64,000 nt of DNA. Source: Paenibacillus sp. P25 (GTDB lineage: Bacteria > Bacillota > Bacilli > Paenibacillales > NBRC-103111). The position numbers and the translations under genes are program-made. Shown here piece by piece: positions 1 through 10,474 of the stretch. Every line of letters starts with the position of its first letter. The stretch's first letter is position 1. The stretch covers positions 2,108,001 to 2,172,000 of the forward strand of contig CP085629.1 of assembly GCA_024704175.1 (NCBI GenBank). Direction: 5' to 3'. The notes beneath the pieces were generated by a model. The model saw only the letters and a list, made by a program, of their open reading frames with translations, searched no databases and was not told the DNA's origin.

Positions 1-869
1 AAATCTTTCGTATCGATGACCGTGAGCTCGTTTGTAATTTTTTCCGCAAACTTCTGTACGCGGTCTGCAAGCGGCCGGCTCTCGTCCTCCCCTTTCATCA
101 GCATGACACTCATGCCTGGTTCCAGAAGCTCGAGTGTGCCATGGAAAAATTCGGCGGCATGCACGGACTTCGTACGGATCCACTGCATTTCTTCGAGGAT
201 GCACATCGCGAAGGAGTAAGTGTTGCCCCATAAGCTGCCGGAACCGATGAGCATATGGAAATCCGTATCCTTGTGCCGGATTGCAAACTGCTCCGCCCGG
301 CTGTCGAACACCTCCACCGCTTCGACAAGCGCCTTCGGCAGCGACTCCACTTCTTTCGTAAATTGGTCGTAAGGGACAAATTCGTTGTTGTTGTGCATGA
401 AACGGAAGGTAAACATGTATAGGAACAGAAAGAAGGCATCGAAGGAATGCTTCTGGTCGCCAGTCGTGACACAGTAGTCGACGGCCCTAGCAAATGGCGT
501 GCCCGGTTCGGCTGCGAGCCCGATCGTCGTCGCGCCTTTCGTCTTGCAGAATTGGACTGCGGCCAATGTCTCCGGCGTCGTTCCGGAAACCGAAGCGAAG
601 ATGCATACCGATTCCTTGGTTAGACGCTTGCAGCCGCTGGCAATGAGTTCGGCGGCGATTTCCGCATGGACTTCCAACGTGGAATAGGACTTGAGCATGT
701 ATTCGTAAGGGTACATCAGGGCGATGGTTCCGCCGGCACCGATGAGAAAAATGTTTTTATATCCATTAGCGCATATGTCGTCGACGATCTGTTCAATACG
801 CTCTCTCTGCGCCAGACCGACGTGCCCTACGATTCTCATAAATAAATCCGGGTCAAATTTCAGCATCAT
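1..869 (-). CDS. SIS-domain fructosamine-6-phosphate deglycase, partial at left edge
   Basis: This is the last gene of the Amadori operon and its 3' end lies outside the window. Read without interruption, the protein starts MMLKFDPDLF and has a sugar-isomerase (SIS) fold: a first phosphosugar loop near residues 40-52 (FLIGAGG), a SVSGTTPET loop, and the stretch EEMQWIRTKSVHAAEFFHG. The last is characteristic of the Bacillus FrlB branch, which splits fructosamine 6-phosphate into glucose 6-phosphate and the free amine. AGGAGG lies 4-6 bases before the tandem ATG codons. The start overlaps the end of the upstream MFS gene by about 17 bases, so translation is probably coupled. It is one of three SIS enzymes in the cluster; its exact substrate cannot be read from sequence. 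Confidence 0.8.
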   Translation of the reverse strand, partial: MMLKFDPDLFMRIVGHVGLAQRERIEQIVDDICANGYKNIFLIGAGGTIALMYPYEYMLKSYSTLEVHAEIAAELIASGCKRLTKESVCIFASVSGTTPETLAAVQFCKTKGATTIGLAAEPGTPFARAVDYCVTTGDQKHSFDAFFLFLYMFTFRFMHNNNEFVPYDQFTKEVESLPKALVEAVEVFDSRAEQFAIRHKDTDFHMLIGSGSLWGNTYSFAMCILEEMQWIRTKSVHAAEFFHGTLELLEPGMSVMLMKGEDESRPLADRVQKFAEKITNELTVIDTKD

Positions 870-2089
870 TCTGCCTCCTGGTAGATGAAGATTCTGTTCC
901 TTGACTTCGATTCGCCTCGGGCAGCCTCCGTGCCAAATAGGCAACGCACCCGATGCAGAGCAAAACCGCAAAAAGAAAAACGAAGATGAGCGCGAAACCG
1001 GTCTGAAGCCCGCGATTCGAAGAGACCGCGCCGATCACCGAGTTGGCAAGCAAGCTCCCGATGCCCGAAGCGGTAAAAAGATACCCCAAAACCACCCCCG
1101 CATCCTTCGCGTGCAGCGTGCATGCGATGGACGTGATCGTTGGGAAAATGGTGGAAAAGCCGATTCCCGCCGCAATGATGAACGGCGCGCACTGTTGCTC
1201 CCGAAGACGGCGATCCCCAGCGAGACGATGGCGGCGCATACGCTGAGCAGAACCGCCTTTAACTGGCCGATTCGGTTGACCCACCAGTGCCCGGTCAGCC
1301 TGCCCGCCGTGAAGACGAGAAAAAGCCCGATAAATAATAGGAGGCTTCCGCAATCGAGAGACCTCGGACCTCGACCAGGTATGTCGGCGACCAGGTTGAG
1401 AAACCGACTTCGGCCATCACATAGGCGCCGATGGCGGCGAGCAGGCTGATGAGCAGGTACGACATCGGCAGTCTTGAACGGGAGCGGGACAGCGTACCGG
1501 AAGTGGGGACCGATTCCTGGCCCCCGGGCGTCAGCTTCCCATAGCGCAACAGCGCCGCCATGGCGGCAATGCTTCCCAGAAAAGCGAGCTCCGCCCAGTA
1601 GCCGCTGCGCCATTCTCCCGTTGACAATGCCCGGGCGCCGATCAATGGCAGTCCTGTGGCGCCCAGTCCGTAGAAGCCGTGCAGCCAGTTGAAATAACGC
1701 GTCCGATCTTTAGCCGAAGCGACCACCGCAGGCACGGCGCCGTTCAAGCCGATTTCGAACACCCCGTTACCGAAGCCGGCGATGACGAAGCCTGCGATGA
1801 AAGGAAGGGGGCTCTTGAACATTAAGTAGATGAAGATTCCCGCTCCGGATGCCGCTGCGCCGACCAGTGTGGCCGTCTTAAGCCCCGTCCGGTCGACGAC
1901 CAGGCCGCCCGCGAAGGAACCGGTCAAGTAACCGACCGAACCGGCCGTAAAAGCGAGGCTGATCTGCCAATAGTTCAACTGCAGATCCGTCTGAATCATT
2001 GGCGTTGCTATGCTGCGAAGCGCGTCAATCGTTCCGAAGAACAGCATGCCGAGCAGGGAAATCCCCAGAAGTCTGCGTTCGAAGCTCAT
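853..2089 (-). CDS. MFS transporter, frameshifted
   Basis: Membrane transporter of the major facilitator superfamily, about 400 residues with about 12 hydrophobic segments. The N-terminal half has a GGLVVDRTG loop typical of MFS proteins between helices 2 and 3. The reading frame changes twice, near 1340 and near 1200, but the three pieces join into one continuous MFS sequence, so this is one gene carrying indels rather than three genes. ATG at 2089 is preceded by GGGAG at about 12 bases; an in-frame TTG at 2101 is also possible. It sits between the amino-acid ABC transporter and the last SIS gene, so it may move an Amadori product or a breakdown product. Direction of transport is unknown. 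Confidence 0.75.
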
Positions 2090-2136
2090 CACTTTTTTCA
2101 ACTCCCGGTTGTCCCCCTTCCTTGGAACTTTAAAGC

Positions 2137-2965
2137 TTACTTCAATGTTTCCGGATCCGGTTCAATGTTAAACCACTTCTTGTAAATGGCGGTCAGCGTG
2201 CCGTCCTTCTTCATGTCCGCCAGTGCCTTGTCGACGGCATTAAGAAATTCCTTGTTGTTCTTTTTCACGGCCATCCCCATGACGTCTTTGTAAAGGACGC
2301 CGCCTACGAGCTTGATCGGAAGGTTGTGCTGCTTGATCTGGTAAGCGAAGCTCAATTCGTCCTGAATGATCGCATCGATCCTGCCATTAATCAGGTCCGT
2401 CGTGATATCGGTCGGCGAGTTGTATTCTTTGACCTTCGCGCCTTCCACCTTCTTGGCCTCATCCAGGAACGTCGTGCCGGAGCCTGCGCCGATCGTCTTG
2501 TTCTTCAGGTCGTTGATCCCCTTGATGTCGCTGTTCTCTTTGACCCCGACTGTCGCCCCGTTGATGGTATAGGTTGCGGTAAAATCAACCTCTTTCTTCC
2601 GCTCTTCCGTCGCTGTCATCTGGGCGATGACGATGTCGAACTTATCGGCCTTGAGCCCGCCGATGAGGGAATCGAAATCCGTCGCAATAAACTGCGTCTT
2701 CACGCCGATACGCTTGGCGATTTCATTGGAAATATCGACGTCATACCCGGTGAATTCGTTCTTGTCGTTGGTCATGTTGAACGGCTCATACTTGCCTTCG
2801 AAGCCGACCTTCATGACGTTCGATTTCTTGACGCGATCCATGACCGATTCATTGCTTGCGCTTGCTGCAGGCGCTGAACATGAGAGCCGAAGCCATCAGC
2901 AGCGTAACCAGCCTCGTTAACTTTTTACCATAACGGTTCACACGAACCCTCTCCCTCTTCAACAT
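2137..2965 (-). CDS. Amino-acid ABC transporter substrate-binding lipoprotein, frameshifted
   Basis: Extracellular solute-binding protein of family 3 (SBP_bac_3), which binds polar amino acids. The start MLKRERVRVN is followed by a hydrophobic signal with a lipobox (MFSAC), so it should be a lipoprotein. The mature part carries the family pattern GKYEPFNM, GYDVDISNEIAKRIG, DFDSLIGGL and a C-terminal KKWF. The frame changes just after the lipobox Cys (about 2845-2880), probably an indel. It lies next to a matching permease and ATPase. Inside an Amadori operon the likely ligand is a glycated amino acid or the free amino acid; this is inference from context. Confidence 0.85.
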
Positions 2966-3041
2966 GGTAATTCCTTCCGTCACATGCCGATCGAAAACGC
3001 CGGAATCATCCGCTGACCGTTTCATCCTGCCGCCTCCTGTC

Positions 3042-3809
3042 TTATGCTTCTTTCGGACCCAGATGATGCTCAACGCGGTACAGGAAGCGGCGGGTTCGCT
3101 CTTCCCGAGGATTCTTGAAGATCTGCTCCGACGGTCCTTCCTCGACGATCACCCCTCCATCCAAGAAAATGACGCGGTCCGCCACTTCACGGGCAAACTC
3201 CATCTCGTGGGTAACAACGACCATTGTCATCCCCTCCTTGGCGAGGTCCTTCATGACGGTCAGCACTTCCCACACCAGTTCCGGGTCTAGTGCGGACGTC
3301 GGCTCGTCATACAACATGACGACCGGCTGCATGGCGAGCGCCCGTGCGATGGCCACCCGGCGCTGCTGTCCGCCGGATAGCCGGGATGGATAGACATCCT
3401 GCTTATCGCCGAGCCCGACTTTCCCGAGCATCTCCACCGCCAGCCGCTTCGCCTTGTCCTTCGGCATTTTCTGAACCGTAATCGGCCCTTCCATCACGTT
3501 CTCCAGTGCCGTCTTGTGAGGAAAGAGGTTGAACAGCTGGAAAACAAACCCTGTATGCTGCCTCATCGCCCGAATCGTGCTCTTCTTCTCAGCGGTAAGC
3601 GGCGCAGCCGCATCGATGACATATTCCCCTATGCTAACCTTGCCGGCATCCGGCTCCTCCAGGAAAGCCGCACACCGGAGCAGCGTCGACTTGCCCGATC
3701 CGCTCGGCCCGAGGATGCATATGACTTCCCCTTTCCGCACGCTCAGATCGACGCCCTTCAGCACCTCGTTCTCCCCGAACCTCTTCCTGATTCCCGATAA
3801 ATGGATCAT
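3042..3809 (-). CDS. Polar amino-acid ABC transporter ATPase
   Basis: Cytoplasmic ATPase of a polar amino-acid importer (GlnQ/TcyC type), about 255 residues. Walker A GPSGSGKS is at residues 34-41, a Q-loop FQLFNLFPH follows, then signature [14 protein letters not shown], Walker B ([14 protein letters not shown]) and switch His in VVTHEMEFA. The start at [11 protein letters not shown] is chosen because it aligns with the family; a codon five residues upstream overlaps the permease stop. Gene order permease-ATPase-binding protein is tight, so the three genes form one transporter. Confidence 0.92.
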   Translation of the reverse strand: MIHLSGIRKRFGENEVLKGVDLSVRKGEVICILGPSGSGKSTLLRCAAFLEEPDAGKVSIGEYVIDAAAPLTAEKKSTIRAMRQHTGFVFQLFNLFPHKTALENVMEGPITVQKMPKDKAKRLAVEMLGKVGLGDKQDVYPSRLSGGQQRRVAIARALAMQPVVMLYDEPTSALDPELVWEVLTVMKDLAKEGMTMVVVTHEMEFAREVADRVIFLDGGVIVEEGPSEQIFKNPREERTRRFLYRVEHHLGPKEA

Positions 3810-3826
3810 TCTACATTCCCCCATCC

Positions 3827-4468
3827 TTACTGCCTAACATGGCGATTGACTCGCACTTCCAGCCGCCTCTGCACGAAAGCGAAAATTTCGCTCAGCACCC
3901 AATAAATCACGGCGGCCAGCAAGTAGTACGTAAACGGCTGGAACGTTCTCGCAACAATCAGGGCCGTTGCATGAAGCAGCTCGGAGACGGTCACGATCGA
4001 AACGAGGGACGTATCCTTCAGCAGGCTGATGTACGTATTTCCGATTGGAGGCACTGCGGTACGAATGCATTGGGGAACGATAATGCGGCGCATCGCCTGC
4101 CAGTGCGTCATGCCCAGCATATACGAGGCTTCGAACTGGCCTTTGTCGACCGATTGGATCGCCGCACGGAATATTTCCGACAAATAGGCTCCCGTATTAA
4201 TACTGAGCGAGAGTATACCTGACGTAACCGGGTCGAAAGCGATGCCGACCTGCGGCAAGCCGTAGTATACGATATAGATTTGCACAAGAAGCGGAGTCCC
4301 CCGGATGATGGAAATGTAAGCCGATCCCAGGATGTAAAGCGGGCGATTGCGTGAAATCCTGGCAAGCGCGATGAGCACGCCGATGATCAGCCCGAAGAAC
4401 ATTGAGGAGATCGCTAAGGAAACGGTAACCAGGGATGCCTGCAAGAGAAAGGGCAAGTCGTTCAACAT
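3827..4468 (-). CDS. Polar amino-acid ABC transporter permease
   Basis: Inner-membrane permease of the HisM/GlnP type, 213 residues. It begins with a hydrophobic helix ([12 protein letters not shown]) and carries [17 protein letters not shown] and the cytoplasmic EAA-type loop ([21 protein letters not shown]) that docks on the ATPase. GGAGTG precedes the ATG by 8 bases. Its stop lies just upstream of the ATPase start. The family normally imports amino acids such as cystine, arginine or glutamine. In this cluster the transporter could import fructosyl-amino acids, which in other bacteria enter by different transporter families. Confidence 0.9.
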   Translation of the reverse strand: MLNDLPFLLQASLVTVSLAISSMFFGLIIGVLIALARISRNRPLYILGSAYISIIRGTPLLVQIYIVYYGLPQVGIAFDPVTSGILSLSINTGAYLSEIFRAAIQSVDKGQFEASYMLGMTHWQAMRRIIVPQCIRTAVPPIGNTYISLLKDTSLVSIVTVSELLHATALIVARTFQPFTYYLLAAVIYWVLSEIFAFVQRRLEVRVNRHVRQ

Positions 4469-4504
4469 CGAATGTTCACTCCAAACCGTCGGATAATCAT
4501 CTTC

Positions 4505-5577
4505 TTACACCCTTGTCGCAACATACATCTTAAAATCCGGAAAAGTCTCCTTCGTCAGATCCACGCCCTTCCCGATGGCCAAGCGATAGGCCAGCACTTG
4601 GAACGGTACGACGTAACCGAGAGGGCTGATAGCTTCCTCGGCGACCGCCTCAATCATGACATCGCGCCCGTCACCCGAACCGCCGATTCGATGATCGATC
4701 ACGTAATGATACGGAGTAACCGTGTCTACAAAATCCCGCGACCGGCGGATTCTCGCCTCCCCGCTCCTTCCGAGGCGATGAAGAACACGCAGCTTCTGCC
4801 GTTTAATTCGATATGCGGCCCGTGCATGAATTCCTCGAGCTCATACGCGGAGACTGCGCAGCGGAACGTCTCGCTTATCTTGAGACAGCCTTCCATCGCC
4901 GTCCCGACATTCGGCCCATAGCCGACGATCATCATGCGTTCGGCCCGCAGCAGGTCGGCCTTGTTTCGCTCCACCCATCGATCCGCGTCAGCGATGTTCC
5001 GGTCGTATGCCGCAAGGGTTTCGGCGATGGCAGCGACCTGCCGGTCGTACTCGGCTTTGTCGATCTCCTTGACTGCTCTGGCGGCCTCAAGCGCCATGAG
5101 CATCAATGTCAGCACGGTAGACGTGTACCCGAGTGTGACGTAATCGACACGCTCGGTTCCGCACCGCACGAGGATGGTGTGATCGGCCGCACGGGTGATT
5201 TCACTGTCCGGAATCGTCGTGACTGCCGCCGTCGCAAAGCCTTGCGCTCTTGCCTTCCGAAGCGCCTCAAGGACAGCTGTGCTTCTGCCGCTTTGGGAGA
5301 TACCGATCACGAGCGTAGCCGGCTCAAAGATCGTTTCGTAGTTCACGAACATAAACGGAGCTTTCACCTGGACTTCCTTCTTTAGCCGCTTTTCCATGTA
5401 GTACCTGCACGCCAAGGCTTCGTTATAGGAAGAACCCGACGCAACGAACAGGATTCGTCTCACCTGCTCCGGGTCGTACGCCTGCAGAAACTCGGCGCCG
5501 ATTTCCTCTCTTTGAGCCAAGATTTGCGGCAGGACAACCGCCTGCTCCTTTATGTAGTCGAACATGGTCATCGTCAT
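4505..5577 (-). CDS. Double-SIS enzyme (GlmS isomerase-like; probable deglycase), frameshifted
   Basis: About 357 residues with two SIS domains and no glutaminase domain. SIS domain 1 has LFVASGSSYNEA and ISQSGRSTAVLEAL; SIS domain 2 has MIVGYGPNVGTAMEGCLKISE followed by YELEEFMHGPHIELN, the signature of GlmS-like isomerase domains. The frame changes near 4760-4790; the other frame then supplies the expected C-terminus (SPLGYVVPFQ, LAYRLA). AAAGGAGG lies 8 bases before the chosen ATG at 5577. Proteins of this shape act as fructosamine or glucosylamine 6-phosphate deglycases (GfrE/GfrF, FraB group). It is the second SIS enzyme of the cluster and probably handles a different Amadori or Heyns compound. 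Confidence 0.8.
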
Positions 5578-5597
5578 TAGTACGTCCTCCTTTCCCC

Positions 5598-6025
5598 TCA
5601 TTCCCCTATGATCGTAATCTTGTACGTCCGCTTGGCGGGGCCGTCAAATTCATAGAAGAAGATATCCTGCGCGCCCCCGCCTCGATCCTCCCGTCCACGA
5701 TTGGAAAGAGGCAATGATTACCGACCAGCATCGACTTGAGATGGCCCGTCGGATTCCCGGCCGTGCTCCCGTAGGAATGAAGCATGCGCGCATGGATATA
5801 CGGCATGTCTTCCGGCACCAGCCGCTCCAGCGCTGAGCCGATATCTGCCGCCAGACACTCCAGGTATTCGTTGACGGTGATGCCTGTCGTCGTATGCATG
5901 CTGATTACCGCAACGATACCGTTTGCGACGGCCGATTCCGCAACGGCGTTTCGCACCGAATCCGTGATGTTGATCATCTCGTTATACTGCTCCGTCAGGA
6001 GGGTCACCGACTTATGGACGATCAT
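5598..6025 (-). CDS. YjbQ/UPF0047 family protein, frameshifted near the end
   Basis: About 140 residues of the YjbQ family (secondary thiamine-phosphate synthase fold). It shows the conserved HTTTGITVNE stretch and a later HARMLHSYGSTAGNPTGHLKS region with the metal-site His residues. The C-terminal frame breaks near 5672; the other frame gives the expected ending QDIFFYEFDGPAKR and a stop at 5598-5600. GGAGGGG lies before the ATG at 6025. The upstream amidohydrolase, if one G is removed from a GGGG run near 6105, reads straight into this gene without a stop. YjbQ is not known to belong to Amadori pathways, so its place here is notable. Confidence 0.8.
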
Positions 6026-6894
6026 GCCAATCCCCTCCATTCCGAGGAATCGAAGCGCGTTCTTCCCCTTGATCAGCTCCAGCGTCGAATCCCGCAGACC
6101 CCAGCTTACCCAGCGAGCTCAGCATACGGATTTGTTCGAAGCGCGGATTATTTGAACCGAATAGAAGCTGATGCCTGAGACTGCGGTCGATCCACGTGAG
6201 CTCCAGATCCTTGGTGAATACTCGTTCGTAGAACTCCCTGGCCGAATCAAAATACAGCAGCGCCGTATCGGCATAGACGTTCGGATATTTCAGCAGGAGC
6301 GCCGCTGTTTCCATCACCCATGGCCAGCCGAAATGGGCGAGGCAGATTCGCAGCTCCGGATACCGGTAGGCCACTTTCTCGAACAGGATCGGCCGCGAAT
6401 ACTCCGACAGCGCATCCGGCTCCCAGGATAGGCCCGCATGGAACAGGATCGGCTTGTCATACGCGAGGCACAGCTCGTAGATTGGGGCCAGCCGTTCGCC
6501 TGCCGGATCGAAGCTCTGCTTGGACGGATGCAGCTTGAGTCCGGCCAACTTTAAGTCCCTGAACGCATGCTCCAACACCTCCACGGCATCCGGCCGGTTG
6601 GGGTCGACGCTCGCAAAGCCAATAAACCGCTCCGGGGCCAGATCGACGAGCAGCTTGATCTCCTCATTGGATACGACCGTATCGCCGCAAGCGGCTGTCA
6701 GATCCAAGGGCAACAGCACCAGCTTGTCGATGCCGGTTCGCCTTCATCTGGTTGAAGATATGGCCCAGCGGAGCGCTGCCGCTCTTCGGATACCCGAGTA
6801 ATTTTTTCCGGAAAGCAACCCTGGCTTCATCCTTGCAAATCGGCTCGAAGAAAGCCGGATGGGTATGAATATCGATAACGATGGACGAGTTCAT
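6012..6894 (-). CDS. Amidohydrolase-2 family (TIM-barrel) protein, frameshifted
   Basis: Metal-dependent hydrolase or decarboxylase of the COG2159 type. The N-terminal motif IDIHTHPAFF gives the paired His ligands. After a frame change near 6735 the barrel continues with KLHPSKQ, LFHAGLSW and CLAHFGWPW, which carry further His ligands. The final strand reads LLFGSNNPRFE where most family members have an Asp (GSDYP). GGGGAGG lies before the ATG and the start almost touches the frlC stop. A second indel near 6105 affects the C-terminus. Role is unknown; it may cleave the amine or acid released by deglycation. Confidence 0.75.
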
Positions 6895-6895
6895 G

Positions 6896-7723
6896 CTATC
6901 CCTCCCCGCCGAGCATATCCCGGACGCGTTCGATGGCGAGCGCCGAGTACAGCTTGGGATCGTTCATGTACATGGTGACGAGCTCGATCGTGACATAGCC
7001 CCGATAGCCCGACTTCGCGATCTGCCGCACAAGCTGTTTCATCGGCATTTTCCCGTCACCTGGAACGAGGTGCGAGTCGCTCGCCCCGTCGCTGTCGACT
7101 AAGTGCACGTGCGCCAGCTTGTCGCCCAGCTTGTCGAAGTATGTCATGACCGGTTCGCTCTGCACGAATGGCGGGCATACATCGACCATGCTCAGCGACC
7201 TAGGAGACTCTAACTCTGCGAACACGCGAAGCAGATCGTTACAGGTGCAGATCACGTTCGTCTCGTACGGTGTAAGCGATTCCAGGATCAGGTCCATCCC
7301 GATCTCCTCCGCGTAAGCGGTCAACTCCCGCAGGTTCTCGATCAGCCGCTTCCAGATTTCCGCCGGCGGCGTCAGATAGCCGGCATGGGCCGCGGAGATC
7401 ATCGTGAAGCCGGCGCCAAGCTCTTTCGCCATCTCCATGCTGAGCTTGATGAGGTCCAGGCTCTCTCGCCGCATCCTCTCAGCGCCGATCATCATGTTAT
7501 ACGGATACGCATTCGTCTCCGGCGTGAAGCCGATGATGGGCATGCCGTACGCCCGGATCAAGTCTTTTACATGCTTCAGATCCCCGGCTTTCAGATCGGG
7601 AGCGAAGGCGTGAGGCCTTCCTCCCCACAGCTCGATTCCGTCGTAACCGAATTCCCGCGCGTCCTTGAAAGCTTCTTCAAGCGTGAAGCGCTGGTACCCG
7701 CTTGTGAACATTCCGATCTTCAT
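6896..7723 (-). CDS. frlC: Fructosamine (psicoselysine-type) 3-epimerase FrlC
   Basis: Cytoplasmic TIM-barrel sugar epimerase, about 275 residues. It matches E. coli FrlC over its whole length from memory of that sequence: [53 protein letters not shown] and [11 protein letters not shown]. FrlC interconverts psicoselysine and fructoselysine. Acidic and His metal ligands are visible in [16 protein letters not shown] and HLVDSDG. The start at 7723 (MKIGMF) has AGGCGGTG upstream, just after the frlB stop. It is the closer of the two epimerase genes to the E. coli type. Confidence 0.92.
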   Translation of the reverse strand: MKIGMFTSGYQRFTLEEAFKDAREFGYDGIELWGGRPHAFAPDLKAGDLKHVKDLIRAYGMPIIGFTPETNAYPYNMMIGAERMRRESLDLIKLSMEMAKELGAGFTMISAAHAGYLTPPAEIWKRLIENLRELTAYAEEIGMDLILESLTPYETNVICTCNDLLRVFAELESPRSLSMVDVCPPFVQSEPVMTYFDKLGDKLAHVHLVDSDGASDSHLVPGDGKMPMKQLVRQIAKSGYRGYVTIELVTMYMNDPKLYSALAIERVRDMLGGEG

Positions 7724-7737
7724 GGCATTCACCGCCT

Positions 7738-8760
7738 TCAATATTCCACAAGGCCGCCGTAGTAACGTCGGTCATCCGGGTTATGATCCTTATAGATCGA
7801 CAGATAATAACAGAGCCACTCCATCGGCACGAACATGACGAACGGAGCCAGCATCGGATGCAGCCCTTGACTGATCTCGGCGTAGTCCACAACGATGTAT
7901 TCCTTGTCGTAACGCTTGACGAAGCTGATGGCCCGCTCGGTCGTATGCCGGCTCTCATCGGTGCCAAGCAGGAAAATAAACGGCACGCCGTCCTCCACTA
8001 CTTCGAGCGGACCATGGCGGAATTCGCTGCTTTCGATGACCGACCCGTGCGTCCAGGTAAACTCCATCAGCGTCACGATGCCTTCCTTGTAGGCAAGCGG
8101 ACGAAGCGGACCGGCAGACGACCGTGTAGATCATGGGCCAACGGGACGCTTTCTCGCCCAGCTCCCGGCCCTTCTCCTCCCAGTTGTTAACGAGATGGCC
8201 CAGCACAGCCGGAAGCTTCGGAATATCCCGCATGATCTTCTCAGCTTCCGGGTTCGGCTGCAAGCGCTGAATAAGCTCGAGCGCGAACGTATAGCAGATC
8301 AGAAGGTGAACTTCCCAAATACATTCCGCCTCATACGCGATTACGTAGTCGCCGGCGCCGAAATCGGATTTTTTGAATCCTTGGTAACCGCGACGGTCAA
8401 GGCCCCGCACTCGCGGCCGAGCTCAAGCCCGCGGATGACTTCTTCCGTACTGCCGCTGTCAGAGATGCCAATCACCGCGCACCTCTCATCGATCCGGAAA
8501 GGAGGATTATCGAGGAATTCCCATCCGGAATACGGGAAACACGGGATGCTGGAGTATCGGTCAAACAGAAACTTCGCGGTCTGGGCCGCGTTCAGCGGGG
8601 AACCGCAGGCGACGAAATAGATGCGATCCACGCCGCGCTCGATCATTGCCGACACGATCTCTTGAATCCGCGGGACATCCCGCTTCAATACTTGTTCAAC
8701 CTCTTGAACCATGTTCTCCGTCACGAGGAAATGGACGGTGCTTTTGTCGATCTGCAGCAA
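7738..8760 (-). CDS. frlB: Fructoselysine-6-phosphate deglycase FrlB, two frame breaks
   Basis: SIS-domain enzyme that splits fructoselysine 6-phosphate into glucose 6-phosphate and lysine. The sequence follows E. coli FrlB closely: [75 protein letters not shown] and ending [11 protein letters not shown]. Frame breaks near 8360 and 8120 compensate each other, so the end is in the first frame again and all conserved blocks are present. The start is TTG at 8758-8760 with TTAGGAGGGG 8 bases upstream. It sits between the second kinase and frlC, as expected for the pathway. Confidence 0.9.
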
Positions 8761-8798
8761 AGGGGTCCCCTCCTAACAATATTCGCAATTCTTAAATC

Positions 8799-9585
8799 TC
8801 AAAAAGGCTCGAACATGCTGACCACTTGGGAGGCCAGGCGCGCCCCCGCATCCAGACAATCGCGGATCGGCCGGTCCTGCAGCATCCCATGCATGAACCC
8901 GGCGATGAACGAATCCCCCGCTCCCACCGTATTGACCACTTCGGTTTCGTACACGCCGAAATCGTGGAAAGCCGCGCCATCATAAGCAAGGCTGCCCCGG
9001 CCTCCGAAAGTCGCGACTGCGACCCGTGCTCCTCGCTTCGCAGCATCCTTCAAGAACTGCTCGATGTAAGTGTCACGGGGCTTCGGGTAGGAGAAGAACG
9101 CATAATCGACATAGGGCAGCGTCCTCGCTACGAGCGGATCGTTCAGCTTGGTTGCGTAGTCGAACGAGATCGTTGGGCCGGCGCGCTTGATCCGCTCCAG
9201 ATAGGGGTCGGCTTTTCCCCAAAAGGCAGTGTGTACATGGTCGTGGGAAGCGGCAAAAAGGATATCGTCGTCCGAAAAAGTCATATGCTCGAGGACGCCT
9301 TCGACATAATCGCCGTGAAGCCGTTCGCGGTCACGGATGTCCATGTACGTGACCGCTGTGGCCCCTTCGGTAATATGCAGCCTGCTCAGATTCAGTCCCT
9401 CCCGGGTCAACGCGTCCAGCATGACCCGCCCGTTGTCGTCGGCCGCCGGTATAGCTGATAAGGGAAGTCGGCACACCCATCCGCCGCATATGCACGGCGA
9501 AATCAACCGCGTTCCCCGTGGGATAGCTGATCTGCTGTCTCGGATAGACATCCATGCAATTGTCGCCGATCGCTGCAACGCGCAT
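8799..9585 (-). CDS. PfkB-family fructosamine 6-kinase (FrlD-like, second copy), frameshifted
   Basis: Ribokinase/PfkB-fold kinase, about 262 residues, that should phosphorylate the C6 of a fructosyl-amine. N-terminus RVAAIGDNCMDVYP and a substrate loop PTGNAVDFAVHMRR resemble FrlD; the phosphate-binding end is VNTVGAGDSFIAGFM, with the catalytic Asp. The frame changes near 9447, exactly inside the expected GGDDNGR loop, which supports an indel. A start four codons upstream (9597) is possible. It is clearly diverged from the other kinase at 11,201, so the pair probably serve different substrates rather than being a recent duplicate. Confidence 0.85.
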
Positions 9586-10426
9586 TTCCCCCCTCATTCA
9601 AAACATTTTTTAAATACATGCTCGACTGGAATAACGCGCGGTGCGGATCCGTCAGATAGATGGAATCGTTGATCTCGAGTGTGACATAACCCTCGTAAGC
9701 GTTTTCTTCCAACGTTCGGATATAGTCATTGATCGGCAATGTCCCGTCGCCCAGGATGTAATGTCCGGACGGATCGCCATCCGCGAGATGAATATGCCGA
9801 ATCCGGCCGGGAAGCCTATCGAAGAATACTTGCAGCCGTTCGTTCACGACAGCCATCGCCACAACGTCTACGCAGCATTGCAGATACGGGGAGTCGACCT
9901 CCCGGACCATCCGCTCGACATCGTCGCACGTGGTCACAAGGTTGGACTCGTACGGCTGCAGCTGCTCCATGAGCAGCGTGATACCGGCCGCACCCGCTCG
10001 CTCAGCCAGAATGGAAAGCGATTCTTGGGAGCGCTTCCAAGATTCTTCCCGAGGCTGGTCCCGCAAGCCGACACCCGATGTAATGAACAACTTGTCGGTC
10101 CCGAATTCCCTGGCGTATTCCATTTGTCTCGTAAAATAGTCGATGCTTCTTCTTCGGAGACGATCCTCAAACCCCGCGATGTTGATCGGGTAATTCAGCT
10201 GCTCGGGCGTCAAGCAGATTACCTTCATCCCCCGGTCGTCCATCTGCCGCTTCATCTCCCGGATCCGGCGCCCCGATTCCGCCAAGGAAGTGTAATCTTC
10301 GTCGCAGAAGTGAGGCGCCCCCGTCCAAAGCTCGATGTTGCGGTAGCCGCATCGTTCCATAGAGCTTAGAAAGTACTCGAATGAATAATGAACGTATGGG
10401 ACGCTCATGACCGCAATCCGGTCCAT
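9503..10426 (-). CDS. TIM-barrel sugar-phosphate isomerase/epimerase (FrlC-like, second copy)
   Basis: Xylose-isomerase-like TIM barrel, about 280 residues plus a suspect tail. It shares the FrlC layout: YRNIELWTGAPHF, LTPEQLNYPIN, RRRSIDYFTRQMEYA, LLMEQLQPYESN, CCVDVVAMA and HIHLADGDPSGH, which hold the expected metal and acid residues. Compared with FrlC at 6896 it is strongly diverged. The reading frame overlaps the following kinase by about 90 bases; with one more base in the A run near 9605 the gene would stop at an ATGA overlap with the kinase start, the more likely natural end. ATG at 10426 is preferred over an upstream TTG. Confidence 0.78.
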   Translation of the reverse strand: MDRIAVMSVPYVHYSFEYFLSSMERCGYRNIELWTGAPHFCDEDYTSLAESGRRIREMKRQMDDRGMKVICLTPEQLNYPINIAGFEDRLRRRSIDYFTRQMEYAREFGTDKLFITSGVGLRDQPREESWKRSQESLSILAERAGAAGITLLMEQLQPYESNLVTTCDDVERMVREVDSPYLQCCVDVVAMAVVNERLQVFFDRLPGRIRHIHLADGDPSGHYILGDGTLPINDYIRTLEENAYEGYVTLEINDSIYLTDPHRALFQSSMYLKNVLNEGGNARCSDRRQLHGCLSETADQLSHGERG

Positions 10427-10474
10427 GGTTATTTTCGCCACCCCATCCAAGCCCCTTTCCCCCGGAATTCCGGT

